From Teredinibacter waterburyi (GTDB lineage: Bacteria; Pseudomonadota; Gammaproteobacteria; Pseudomonadales; Cellvibrionaceae), in contig NZ_MRUH01000022.1 in assembly GCF_001922985.1 (NCBI RefSeq), positions 248,001 through 312,000 on the forward strand: a stretch of DNA of 64,000 bases, written 5' to 3'. The notes under the pieces were generated by a model, which saw only the letters and a list, made by a program, of their open reading frames with translations, had not been told where the DNA came from and ran no database searches. Positions 28,221 through 37,214 of the stretch are shown piece after piece. The position numbers were made by a program, and so were the translations under genes. How positions within the stretch are numbered: the first letter of the stretch is position 1; the number at the start of each line of letters is the position of its first letter.

Positions 28221-30266
28221 ATGTGCGCGACACGTTTTACGGTTTTGGTATTTCTTAGTTTGTTCTTGGCGGCCTGCGGCGGTGGAAGTGGGAGTGATTC
28301 TACGCTTCTGCCAAGTGACTCGGCTTTTCCAGAGGCGACGCCGACAATAACTGCTGAGCCTGAGTTGATGCCAACCCCGAAAGCCACAGCGACGCCTAGT
28401 GATGTTCCTACCAGCGTGCCAACAACTCTACCAACAAGCGTTCCTACAAACGAGCCCACCGTCGAACCAACGCCATTACCGACACAAGTATCGAGCCAAG
28501 TTCCTGCGCCAACACCAACACCAACGCCAACGCCAACGCCAACGCCAACGCCAACGCCAACAGAGCCGACCGTTGTACCGTCTGAACAACCCTCTAGTGA
28601 GCCATCGTTGGAACCGTCTACACAGCCGACGCTTGAGCCAACGCCTGAACCAACACTCGAACCAAGCCCAACACCAGAAGCTTCTCAAGCGCGAAAGGTG
28701 AACTCGATGGGGATGGGGCTAAGTGCCATTTCCTATTATTCCACTGAAAATCCCTTTATCGACTACATGAAACAGGCACAAGCTTGGCGGGATCGGGATA
28801 CTGAGATGAATGATTTTGATCTGGATGACCAAGGTTGGGTTCGTTCTTTACAGCCGGGGCAGGCGGCGGGCACTGTATTTTTGAGTACCAGCAACGAAAG
28901 TCTTATGTATCGCAAGTTTGTGGTTCTTTATGACGGCGAAGGCACGATTGAATACGACTGGTCGGCAGCCAAAATCACTGCCGAGTCGTCACCCGGCCGC
29001 GATGTAATTTCGACGGGTACGGGCTCGCATCTGCTGAAAATCACTGCGGTGAATCCCGATAATTACCTGCGTAATATTCGTATCATTCCAGAGCTGTATT
29101 TGTCGGCCTATCAAGCCGGTGCAATCTTTAACCCAGACTGGATCAATTTAGTTTCGCCATTTCGAGCAGTGCGCTTTATGGACTGGATGCAAACCAATCA
29201 CTCTAGTCAGAGCACGTGGCAAAATCGGCCGAAGTTAGCCGATCGCAGTTGGGCGATTAAGGGCGTTCCTTTAGAGGCTATGCTCGCACTGGCTAACCAA
29301 ATAAATGCCGACCCTTGGTTTAATATTCCACACTTAGCAGATGAAAATTACATAACCGCTTTTGCTACTTTGATTAAACAGCAGTTGAATACGCAGCTTT
29401 ATGTTTATGTCGAGCACAGCAATGAAGTATGGAACCGTGGTTTTGAACAGTGGCAGGCGGCGGAGAATCAAGCGCAGGCCTTGTGGGGCGACGTCGACTA
29501 CGGCTACATGCAATGGCATGGAATGCGCACCGCACAGATATGCGATATTTTTAAAACATCTGTGTTTAGCGGTGATTCGAATCGGGTTAAGTGTGTGCTT
29601 GGAGTGCAAACCGCGTGGCGAGATACGGCGAGCGCCGCACTTGATTGCCCTGCGTGGGTTGCTCAGGATAATAAACCCTGCTTCCAACACCAGTTCGATT
29701 ACATCGGTATTACCAGTTATTTTGATGGTGGTTTAAATGGACCGAGGTTGGAGACCGATACCGCACATATCAATATCATAAAATCTTTTTTGAGTGAGCC
29801 GGATGGCGGCCTAAATAAAGCATTTGAACAATTAGAGACTGGCCAGCATATTAAATCTATTAGTAAGTTTTCCGATTTTAATGGTGTGGCGAATGATACA
29901 CGGAGTCGTTTGGCTAATTGGCTGGAGCTTGCAAACGAACGTGGACTAGCCGGTGTTGTTGCCTACGAGGGTGGCCAACATATTACCTCGAACGGACTCG
30001 CGTTACAGAACGATGACGCAACTATCCAATTTCACACCGGCATTAATCGCGACCCGCGCATTGGCGAAGTGTATGCGGATTTATTAGAAAGCTGGAAGCT
30101 AGGTGGTGGGTTGCTGCATATGCATTACACCGATGTTGCAAGCTATTCCAAATACGGCAGTTGGGGCGCATTGGAAAACCTTAATCAAACCGATTCTTAT
30201 AAGTGGCAGGTGCTAACAGACTTTAATTTAAATACCCCCTGTTGGTGGAGTAACTGCTCGCAATAA
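28221..30266 (+). CDS. Glycosidase-like lipoprotein with Pro/Thr-rich linker
   Basis: 681 residues. Signal peptide with lipobox LAAC/GGG (Cys19). Residues about 30-155 form a Pro/Thr/Glu-rich linker encoded partly by CCAACG repeats. The rest is a two-part globular region: a beta-rich part (about 160-290) and a probable TIM-barrel (about 295-640). Glu402 in YVEHSNEVWN and Glu583 in VAYEGGQH sit where clan-A glycosidases carry acid/base and nucleophile. Proteins of this look are sometimes annotated as cellulose-binding. I cannot assign a CAZy family. The ATG at 28221 is chosen from the AGGTGG ribosome site. Confidence 0.65.
   Translation: MCATRFTVLVFLSLFLAACGGGSGSDSTLLPSDSAFPEATPTITAEPELMPTPKATATPSDVPTSVPTTLPTSVPTNEPTVEPTPLPTQVSSQVPAPTPTPTPTPTPTPTPTPTEPTVVPSEQPSSEPSLEPSTQPTLEPTPEPTLEPSPTPEASQARKVNSMGMGLSAISYYSTENPFIDYMKQAQAWRDRDTEMNDFDLDDQGWVRSLQPGQAAGTVFLSTSNESLMYRKFVVLYDGEGTIEYDWSAAKITAESSPGRDVISTGTGSHLLKITAVNPDNYLRNIRIIPELYLSAYQAGAIFNPDWINLVSPFRAVRFMDWMQTNHSSQSTWQNRPKLADRSWAIKGVPLEAMLALANQINADPWFNIPHLADENYITAFATLIKQQLNTQLYVYVEHSNEVWNRGFEQWQAAENQAQALWGDVDYGYMQWHGMRTAQICDIFKTSVFSGDSNRVKCVLGVQTAWRDTASAALDCPAWVAQDNKPCFQHQFDYIGITSYFDGGLNGPRLETDTAHINIIKSFLSEPDGGLNKAFEQLETGQHIKSISKFSDFNGVANDTRSRLANWLELANERGLAGVVAYEGGQHITSNGLALQNDDATIQFHTGINRDPRIGEVYADLLESWKLGGGLLHMHYTDVASYSKYGSWGALENLNQTDSYKWQVLTDFNLNTPCWWSNCSQ
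28508..28562 (+). repeat. CCAACG/CCAACA hexanucleotide microsatellite within a gene
   Basis: Around nine near-perfect copies of a six-base unit encode alternating Pro-Thr residues in the linker of the lipoprotein at 28221. Because six is a multiple of three, changes in copy number would lengthen or shorten the linker without shifting the frame. Confidence 0.9.
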
Positions 30267-30271
30267 GCGTT

Positions 30272-30291
30272 ACTCCTCCATTAGGGGGAGT
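30272..30291 (+). terminator. Short hairpin between convergent genes
   Basis: ACTCCTCC (30272-30279) pairs with GGGGGAGT (30284-30291) through one G-T wobble, leaving an ATTA loop. It lies between the glycosidase-like gene and the convergent alpha-xylosidase gene, which fits a shared transcription end. There is no strong T-run, so confidence is limited. Confidence 0.45.
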
Positions 30292-30315
30292 GGATCTCGG
30301 CTTTTAAGCCCTTAT

Positions 30316-33261
30316 TTACGGTTTAGTGTTGTATGGCACCGAAACCGATTCACCTGAATAGCGAATCGTTACACTAATATTTTCATCGAAATTGGCAGCT
30401 GCAGATGTCTCGCCAGTGATCCAACGCAGATTAATCGTTCGCGTTTTTTCCATTTCGGGGAATGAGCCCACGCGCGCGCCGATATGAAGTGTTTTATCGG
30501 CTTCGCTATAGCTAAATGGAATTCTCGACCACTCGCCGTGCTCGTAGTCATAGCTGCGGCCGTCATCTTCATAGAGTTCAAATTTCCCGTCGGCACCGGT
30601 ATAGATGGTAAGTGTAAGTGCGGCGTTTTGAATCTGGTCCGTGTATTGCACTTCTGGCGCGGTTGGAATAATGGCTCCAGCCGGAACGAACAGGGGCATT
30701 TTTGTCAGTGGCGCTTGTGCGTTAATGTCTTGCCCGCCGCTATATTTTTTGCCGGTGTAAAAATCGTACCAAGCGGTGTTGCTAGGTAGATATACGGTTC
30801 GACTTGTCGCACCCATTTCGCTGATTGGGCTAACGAGAAATGATGGCCCAAACATATATTGGTCGTTAATCGTACCGGCGGTTTTGTCGTTCGGAAAATC
30901 CAATGCTAAGCCACGCATAAGCGTACCGTCTTTGTGGTACATATCACCTGCCTGAGAATAGATATAGGGCAGTAGCCGGTAGCGCAGTTTGGTGTACCAC
31001 ACTAAACTCTTGTATACCGCTGAGTCTTCGGCGGCAATATTGTATATTTCACGGTAGGGGTTTTGGCCGTGAGAGCGGTATAGCGGAGCAAAAGCACCGA
31101 ACTGATACCAGCGTAAATTTAGTTCCTGCCACTCGGCGAGTTCCGCAGGGTTAAGCTCATCGTAACTGCCAACAACCTTGCCGTTGTAATAACGATACCT
31201 ATCTTCGGGAGTAAAGCCACCGATATCGAATGTCCAGTTGGGCATACCGGCAAGGCCAGTACCAATACCGGCTGCGATTTGTTCTTTTAAATCACTCCAA
31301 CGGCTTACCGTGTCGCCGCTCCAAATGGCTGATGCAGTACGTTGAATGCCTCCAAAACCAGAACGAGTCAGAATAAATACACGAGTATCTGGTGCAGACT
31401 TTCTATCACCTTGGTATACGGCTTCCGCATGTGGAAGCGCATAGGCATTAAATACATCGGCTCCGTTGCCTAGGTAGTTAGGAGTCATAAGTTGTTTGCG
31501 CTTTTTCCAGCTAAGGTTGGAATGAATATCGGGTTCTACCGCATCCAGCCACCAAGCATCAAAGCCAAATTTGTTAATTTTGGTGTCCAGTTGTTGCCAA
31601 AACATCTCTCTCGCCGCTGGGTTAAAGGCGTCGTAGAAAGCGTTCAAATAGCCGCTACCTATCCAGTCGAGATTGTTCTCTTCGATGTTTTTGTTAAACA
31701 TAAAGCCGTTTGCGTTTAAAGCTTTATAGTTGTCGGTGGTGGGGTAGAACTTCGGCCAGACCGAAATCATTATTTGTGCATTTAAATCGTGTACTTCATC
31801 CACCATGGCTTGTGGGTCGGGGAAATAGTCCGCATCAAAATCATGGCTGCCCCAAGCATCCTGTGGCCAGTAGGACCAGTCTAGGACGATATTGTCTATG
31901 GGGATTTTACGTTTGCGATATTCTTTTAAGGCCGATAATAGCTCGTCTTGTGATTTGTAGCGCTCACGACTTTGCCAAAATCCATAAGCCCAGCGTGGCA
32001 GTAAAACCGCTTTTCCAGTGAGTTTACGATAGCCGCTGATAACCTCGTCTTTATTATTGCCGGCGACAAAAAAGTAATCGATATTTTTGGCCGTGTCGGA
32101 TGCGAAAGAGGTTAAGTCCTGTTCCGCTCCAGGGCTGATCTGGTTGTATTCAAAGGGCTCTTGATGCAGCAGTCGAAAATAGCCGCCCTGTGGCTGCCAA
32201 GAAATTTTGATCGATTTTTTCTCACCCTTGTTCAGAGCTACTTTGGTTTTGTGATACCACGGGTTCCAATTCATACGCCAGCGATCTTGCTTTAACTCGC
32301 CGTCAACAAAAAGTTTCGCGTAACCGCTGGAGTACATTAGAAGTTCGTGTTCGCCCGCTTTATCGGTTTCAATTTGCCCTTCCCATTCAATGCGAAGATC
32401 TTGTGCGTTTGCCACTTCGGCTGGGAACTCTACCTCGCGGTTCGAGCCCTGCTTTAAAAATTGATAGTTCAGCTGTTGCTCTGTTCGGCTTAATAGCAGC
32501 TTGTTGCCATCGTAGTAGCGCGCGGTGATGCCGCCAGCATTACCGCTTGTATCGTAAAGCTTTAGGTTCTTGTTTATGTCAGCGGGTGTTGCTGGGTTGC
32601 CAAAGCGGGTGTCGGAATTGTTATTCCATAAAACGCCATAATTTTTTGACGAGACTAAGTAGGGAATAGTGATAATTAAATTGTAGGTGGTCATATAGAC
32701 ATTTTCATTGGCCAGATTAACTTGACCATTTTGATGTTGTCCTAAACCGTATAACGCCTCATCGCTATCGCGGGTAAATGTTTGTTGAATGGCGACTGAG
32801 TCGGCCGCTACAGGATCGGGGTCGGCGGTTACCGGCGAGTATGTCCGCGTCGCTTCCGTTAACAGTGGTTTACCATCGGTATCGAGGAAGCTGATTTGAC
32901 CGGATTGCAGTGAAACATTGGCACTGATTTTGGCTGTAGATAAGGTCAGCGTGTCGCCTTGTTGTTTTAGTTTGAAGTCGGTTAGTGTTGGCTCCGCTAC
33001 TACCATCATTTGTGCCGCATCGTTAATTTCGTTAGTGTGAGACGCGGTAACACGAACGATATTGTCGGACATGACGGTTAAGCGTAGGGCTTTAGTTTCA
33101 CCGGCCGCTGGAGCGATTAATACGCCGTTTTCGAGTGGCGTGAAGCTGCCGCTGGCCGATTGCTCTATTGGGCTGTGTTTGGGCGAGCAAGCGCTAAGCA
33201 CCGCTGCGAGGGAAAGCCCGCAGACGAATATTTTAGCTAAAGATTTAACAAGCATAATCAA
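30316..33261 (-). CDS. GH31 alpha-xylosidase-like lipoprotein with PA14 insert
   Basis: 981 residues, lipoprotein (VLSAC/SP, Cys25). Layout: N-terminal GH31 beta domain (about 40-235), a PA14 insert (about 240-370), then the barrel with nucleophile in WWLDAVEPD (Asp573) and acid/base in IWSGDTVSRW (Asp650), then beta domains. The PA14 insert and general length match the xyloglucan-specific alpha-xylosidase Xyl31A described from Cellvibrio japonicus, so removal of xylose from xyloglucan oligosaccharides is the best guess. Other GH31 activities (alpha-glucosidase) are not excluded. The lipid anchor suggests it works at the outer membrane or in the periplasm. Confidence 0.88.
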   Translation of the reverse strand: MIMLVKSLAKIFVCGLSLAAVLSACSPKHSPIEQSASGSFTPLENGVLIAPAAGETKALRLTVMSDNIVRVTASHTNEINDAAQMMVVAEPTLTDFKLKQQGDTLTLSTAKISANVSLQSGQISFLDTDGKPLLTEATRTYSPVTADPDPVAADSVAIQQTFTRDSDEALYGLGQHQNGQVNLANENVYMTTYNLIITIPYLVSSKNYGVLWNNNSDTRFGNPATPADINKNLKLYDTSGNAGGITARYYDGNKLLLSRTEQQLNYQFLKQGSNREVEFPAEVANAQDLRIEWEGQIETDKAGEHELLMYSSGYAKLFVDGELKQDRWRMNWNPWYHKTKVALNKGEKKSIKISWQPQGGYFRLLHQEPFEYNQISPGAEQDLTSFASDTAKNIDYFFVAGNNKDEVISGYRKLTGKAVLLPRWAYGFWQSRERYKSQDELLSALKEYRKRKIPIDNIVLDWSYWPQDAWGSHDFDADYFPDPQAMVDEVHDLNAQIMISVWPKFYPTTDNYKALNANGFMFNKNIEENNLDWIGSGYLNAFYDAFNPAAREMFWQQLDTKINKFGFDAWWLDAVEPDIHSNLSWKKRKQLMTPNYLGNGADVFNAYALPHAEAVYQGDRKSAPDTRVFILTRSGFGGIQRTASAIWSGDTVSRWSDLKEQIAAGIGTGLAGMPNWTFDIGGFTPEDRYRYYNGKVVGSYDELNPAELAEWQELNLRWYQFGAFAPLYRSHGQNPYREIYNIAAEDSAVYKSLVWYTKLRYRLLPYIYSQAGDMYHKDGTLMRGLALDFPNDKTAGTINDQYMFGPSFLVSPISEMGATSRTVYLPSNTAWYDFYTGKKYSGGQDINAQAPLTKMPLFVPAGAIIPTAPEVQYTDQIQNAALTLTIYTGADGKFELYEDDGRSYDYEHGEWSRIPFSYSEADKTLHIGARVGSFPEMEKTRTINLRWITGETSAAANFDENISVTIRYSGESVSVPYNTKP

Positions 33262-33621
33262 GCCTCGGTTAGATAATTATTGTGGTTATTAGTGGCTAGT
33301 GTTTTTCGATAGAGCAATCATATAGTGTTCCTGCCGATTCCCAAAGTCGTTAGGATTTTTCGTAACGCAGGAAAATCTACAATCGTCGAGTAATCTTAGC
33401 TGCTGGCCGTTAGCCGCGCGTAATTTCTATGTGGTGTTTTTATATAAAGGGACGAAAACCGGCAATGATTGAACCCTGTGCACGCCGCCAGTTATCATAT
33501 GCTTAGGATAGCAATATGCCCTAACATCCTTGGGCATCGCAGACTGCTCTTCAGAGCGGATTGTCAGAGCGGATTGCCATGATTAGGCAATCCATATATT
33601 CAGATTAAAGATAGGCCCACT
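33262..33621. other. Divergent region between GH31 and fructokinase genes
   Basis: About 360 bases that should hold promoters for both divergent genes. The right end contains a 13-bp direct repeat and a perfect palindrome, listed separately. No gene is evident. Confidence 0.45.
33551..33593. promoter_or_regulatory. Tandem 13-mer and palindrome upstream of fructokinase
   Basis: TCAGAGCGGATTG occurs twice in direct tandem (33551-33563 and 33564-33576). The second copy runs into the perfect palindrome GGATTGCC-N7-GGCAATCC (33571-33593), ending 28 bases before the kinase ATG. The place and shape suit an operator site for a repressor or a small stem in the leader. The binding protein is unknown. 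Confidence 0.45.
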
Positions 33622-34518
33622 ATGACAGAGCTGTACGGTGCGATAGAAGCTGGCGGAACAAAATTTGTGTGCGCTGTTGGCAGTAACCCGGAAGATCTAA
33701 CCGAGGTTAGATTTTCCACCACGTCGCCAAGCGAAGCGCTCGCGAGGGCGATTGCATTCTTTGATAGCTATCGAGGCCGGTTAGCGGGTCTGGGTGTGGG
33801 TTCCTTTGGCCCCATCGACCTTGATCGCGCTTCGCCTCGCTATGGTTATATAACCTCTACACCTAAGCCTGGTTGGTCCAATACCGATGTTGTCGGTACA
33901 CTGGCTAATGCCCTGGATATCCCCGTGGCATTTGATACCGATGTTAATGCCGCCGCGCTAGCCGAGGGGCGCTGGGGGGCAGGAGTGGGACTAACCGATT
34001 TTATTTATCTCACCATTGGCACGGGGATCGGTGGCGGAGTGATTTGCAATGGCAGGGTGGTACACGGAATGATGCACCCAGAGCTTGGTCACAGCTTTTT
34101 GGCGAAACATCCAGAAGATACCTATCGAGGTCGCTGTCCTTTTCATGGTGACGCATGTTTTGAAGGCTTAGCGGCAGGGCCTGCCATCGAAGAACGCTGG
34201 CAGAAAGCGGGCATTGATCTTGTTGAGGATCATCCTGCGTGGGCGTTGCAAGCGCACTATGTAGCGCAGGCTTTAGTGAATTTCATTTGCACCTTGTCAC
34301 CTCAAAAAATCATTTTAGGTGGCGGGGTAATGGAGCAGCAGCATTTGCTTTCTAGGGTAAAAGCTAAAACGCACCAGTTGCTTAATGGCTATATTCAAGC
34401 TGAGCCACTATTAAGTGATATAGATTCCTACATCGTTGTACCAGACTTGGGGAATCAGGCTGGGGTTTTAGGTGGCTTTGTTTTAGCTGAAGCCCTGCTG
34501 GGTATTGACGAGCGTTAA
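33622..34518 (+). CDS. ROK-family fructokinase
   Basis: 298 residues. ATP-binding motif [10 protein letters not shown] at the N-terminus, catalytic [16 protein letters not shown], and the ROK glycine-rich [10 protein letters not shown] zinc-site-like segment ([23 protein letters not shown]) is characteristic of the fructokinase branch (Mak/ScrK-type) rather than glucokinase. It phosphorylates fructose, possibly other hexoses, in the cytoplasm. Next to the carbohydrate-degrading genes, it likely feeds released sugars into glycolysis. The candidate operator upstream suggests regulated expression. Confidence 0.88.
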   Translation: MTELYGAIEAGGTKFVCAVGSNPEDLTEVRFSTTSPSEALARAIAFFDSYRGRLAGLGVGSFGPIDLDRASPRYGYITSTPKPGWSNTDVVGTLANALDIPVAFDTDVNAAALAEGRWGAGVGLTDFIYLTIGTGIGGGVICNGRVVHGMMHPELGHSFLAKHPEDTYRGRCPFHGDACFEGLAAGPAIEERWQKAGIDLVEDHPAWALQAHYVAQALVNFICTLSPQKIILGGGVMEQQHLLSRVKAKTHQLLNGYIQAEPLLSDIDSYIVVPDLGNQAGVLGGFVLAEALLGIDER

Positions 34519-34572
34519 GCGTTCGCTAATTTTAGTCAGTCGCATACCCTAATCAAAAGTGAGTATAAAGTT

Positions 34573-35280
34573 ATGACCGCAGTAAATTCAGATGTTACCA
34601 ATAGTACTAGTCAAAAAGTTTTTATAGATCACTATTCAGATATTTTGTGTGTGTGGGCCTATGCGTCGCAAATTCGTATAGATGAGTTGCAAGCCTCTTT
34701 TGCGGGTAACCTTAAAGTAACGTTTCATTTCTTTTCGGTATTTGGGGATGTTCCTGGGAAAATGGAAAAGTCTTGGGCGCATCGCGGGGGAGTTGCAGCA
34801 TACGGCGCTCATGTACAGTCTGTGGCCGAAAAGTTTGAGCATATTAATATCAATGCCGATTGCTGGGTGCGTAATGCGCCGAGTTCATCTTTACCTGCTC
34901 ATCTTTTTTTAAAGGCAGCACAGTTTGGGGTTGAATCTGGCGCGATAGCAGCGGGCGACTTCTCCCCATTTATGCAGGCTATTCGCCATGCTTTTTTCGT
35001 CGATAATCACGATATTTCCCAGCGAAAAATTCTGTGTGACATAGCCGAAAACTCTGGCTTGCCCGTGCAGTTGCTGTGCGAGTTGGTCGATAAGGGCATA
35101 GCCCACAGTGGTATCTGTGCTGATGCTGCCCGCGCAACGGAGCAGAATATTAACTCTAGCCCAACCCTTATGTTTAACGAAGGACGCCAGAAGCTCGCAG
35201 GGAATGTTGGCTATCGCATTATTGAAGCGAATGTACGCGAGCTACTGGAAAATCCACCGGGCCAATTATCCTGGTGTTAG
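34573..35280 (+). CDS. DsbA-family thioredoxin-like protein
   Basis: 235 residues with a DsbA/2-hydroxychromene-2-carboxylate isomerase-like fold: an N-terminal VFIDHYSDILCVWAY, helical insertion, and the C-terminal cis-Pro type SSPTLMFNEGRQKLAGNVGYRIIEANVREL. The active-site position reads CVWA, a single cysteine rather than the CxxC redox pair, so a disulfide oxidase role is unlikely; the FrnE/HCCA-isomerase-like branch fits better. No signal peptide, so cytoplasmic. It follows the fructokinase by 54 bases and may share its transcript. Confidence 0.8.
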   Translation: MTAVNSDVTNSTSQKVFIDHYSDILCVWAYASQIRIDELQASFAGNLKVTFHFFSVFGDVPGKMEKSWAHRGGVAAYGAHVQSVAEKFEHININADCWVRNAPSSSLPAHLFLKAAQFGVESGAIAAGDFSPFMQAIRHAFFVDNHDISQRKILCDIAENSGLPVQLLCELVDKGIAHSGICADAARATEQNINSSPTLMFNEGRQKLAGNVGYRIIEANVRELLENPPGQLSWC

Positions 35281-35462
35281 TCTCCTTGTCTAATAACCAC
35301 GGGTATGGATGTCCGGTTAACCGTTGGTCGTAAACGCGTCACTAATATCCCATATTGGCGCGATAGTTTTTGAATAGCCTTTCTTGTCACAATAGCGTCA
35401 TATAAATCTCATATATCTGTCATTGAGAGAGAATAACGTGTTGTGTAAATGGAGGGTATAAC

Positions 35463-35984
35463 ATGCGTTTATTACAAGGCATTCACAACTTTGATCTGAT
35501 TACCTTTGACTGGTGTTTGCGTCGCAAGCATCGTGAGCTCGCGGTAAAGGTAAGTCGATATGTATCCTTCACCGCCGACGGCCCACTTTACCTCTTGATA
35601 GGTCTCGCCTTTATCGTCGCTCAAAATTGGCCATTCGCTAAGTTGATTGCGCTTGGGTTTGCTGTGGAGCGGTGTTTCTACTTTGTTTTTAAAACGATGT
35701 TCAAACGTAATCGTCCGCCAGCGGCGATTCCGGGTTACCAAAGCGAAATAAAACCGTCTGATCAATTTAGTTTCCCTTCTGGTCATACTTCCGCAGCATT
35801 TTTCATGACCAGCATTTTAGTATTTGCTTTCCCTGTTCTTGGCTGGCTACTTTACCCATGGGCCTGTTGTGTTGGCGCCGCGCGTGTAACTTTGGGGGTG
35901 CACTTCCCTACCGATATTATTGCCGGCGGCCTTATGGGACACACTATAGGCTTGGTTCTAATTAATCATTTGATGCTGGTTTAA
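35463..35984 (+). CDS. PAP2-family membrane phosphatase
   Basis: 173 residues with several membrane helices and the three PAP2 motifs: KTMFKRNRP (K-x6-RP), FPSGHTSA (PSGH) and ARVTLGVHFPTDI (R-x5-H-x3-D). Members remove phosphate from lipids such as phosphatidic acid or undecaprenyl diphosphate; the substrate here is unknown. The following gene is an MJ1255-type glycosyltransferase on the same strand, about 100 bases on, consistent with a joint role in envelope glycolipid metabolism. Confidence 0.87.
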   Translation: MRLLQGIHNFDLITFDWCLRRKHRELAVKVSRYVSFTADGPLYLLIGLAFIVAQNWPFAKLIALGFAVERCFYFVFKTMFKRNRPPAAIPGYQSEIKPSDQFSFPSGHTSAAFFMTSILVFAFPVLGWLLYPWACCVGAARVTLGVHFPTDIIAGGLMGHTIGLVLINHLMLV

Positions 35985-36081
35985 CGAGATCAGTATAGAG
36001 CCTGCGTTTATAGGTTTTTTAGAAGATTTTTAACTGTGTTCTTCATCTCAAAATTGTTTAAATCATACAGGCTGTAAATTA

Positions 36082-37197
36082 ATGAAAGTACTCTATGGTG
36101 TTCAAGGAACAGGGAATGGTCATATTAGCCGCGCGCGAGCTATGAGTAAGCAATTGCGTGAATGCGGTATAGAAGTCGATTACCTATTTTCTGGTCGTGA
36201 GCGCGAAAAATTCTTTGATATGACTGAGTTTGGCGATTGGCAGTGCTACAAAGGCTTGACCTTTATTCATCAAGCCGGCGACTTGAAAATCTGGCGTACC
36301 ATGCAAGAAGCGAGTATCACCCAGTTGTACCGTGATATACGTGATTTGGATTTAGAGCCCTACGATTTAGTTATTACAGATTTCGAACCCATTAGTGCTT
36401 GGGCCGCAAAGTTAAAAAACAAACCCTGCATCGGCGTTGGCCATCAGTATGCCTTTGAGCACAATGTGCCGCGTAGAGGTGCAGACTTCGTTAGCCGTAA
36501 AATCATGGATCTGTTCGCGCCCGTTAAGCTTGGGCTAGGTTTGCACTGGCACCATTTCGATCAGCCAATTTTGCCTCCCATTGTCGATTTGGACCACGAA
36601 GATGTGGAGCAGGATGAAAACAAAATTCTGGTATACCTTGGCTTTGAAGAAAGCGAAGAGGTTATTCAGCTGCTTGAAGGCTTTGATGACTACACCTTTA
36701 CCTACTACGGCCCGTTTGCACAATACGAAAGTCGTGGTCACATACAGTTAAAACCACTTTCGCGAGACGGCTTTAAATACGATTTAGCGACATGTTCTGG
36801 GGTTATCTGTAATGCCGGTTTTGAACTGGCCAGCGAGGCCATTCAGCTAGGTAAAAAAATATTGGTAAAGCCCTTAAAGGGGCAGATGGAACAGTTATCT
36901 AACGCGCGTGCCTTAGAGGAATTGCAGCTGGGTATGACCATGCCGAAGCTCGATAAAGCTATTACGCGTAGATGGTTGGATGACTTTACGGGTGAACGTA
37001 TAAATTATCCGAACGTTGCTCAAGCGATCTCTCAATGGATACTTGAGGAGCGCTGGCAGCAGCCCAATGGCCGCGAGGAGCTGGTCGCGCGTTTATGGAG
37101 TGGTGTTGATGCCGCAGCGGTTGTTAAGGGTACTCATGTGACTAATCACGAGGCCCGAGAGGGGCAATGGCCAGCCGCGGGCTACGCAGCTAAATAA
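36082..37197 (+). CDS. MJ1255/VC2487-family glycosyltransferase
   Basis: 371 residues with a GT-B-like fold. The N-terminus MKVLYGVQGTGNGHISRARA is the family signature, and GVICNAGFELASEAI plus ILVKPLKGQMEQLSNA give the nucleotide-sugar-binding C-terminal half. Functional data for this family are scarce; a role in glycolipid or surface-polysaccharide synthesis is inferred. It lies on the same strand downstream of the PAP2 phosphatase gene. Confidence 0.85.
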   Translation: MKVLYGVQGTGNGHISRARAMSKQLRECGIEVDYLFSGREREKFFDMTEFGDWQCYKGLTFIHQAGDLKIWRTMQEASITQLYRDIRDLDLEPYDLVITDFEPISAWAAKLKNKPCIGVGHQYAFEHNVPRRGADFVSRKIMDLFAPVKLGLGLHWHHFDQPILPPIVDLDHEDVEQDENKILVYLGFEESEEVIQLLEGFDDYTFTYYGPFAQYESRGHIQLKPLSRDGFKYDLATCSGVICNAGFELASEAIQLGKKILVKPLKGQMEQLSNARALEELQLGMTMPKLDKAITRRWLDDFTGERINYPNVAQAISQWILEERWQQPNGREELVARLWSGVDAAAVVKGTHVTNHEAREGQWPAAGYAAK

Positions 37198-37214
37198 ATA
37201 CAATTTTTTGTTCG

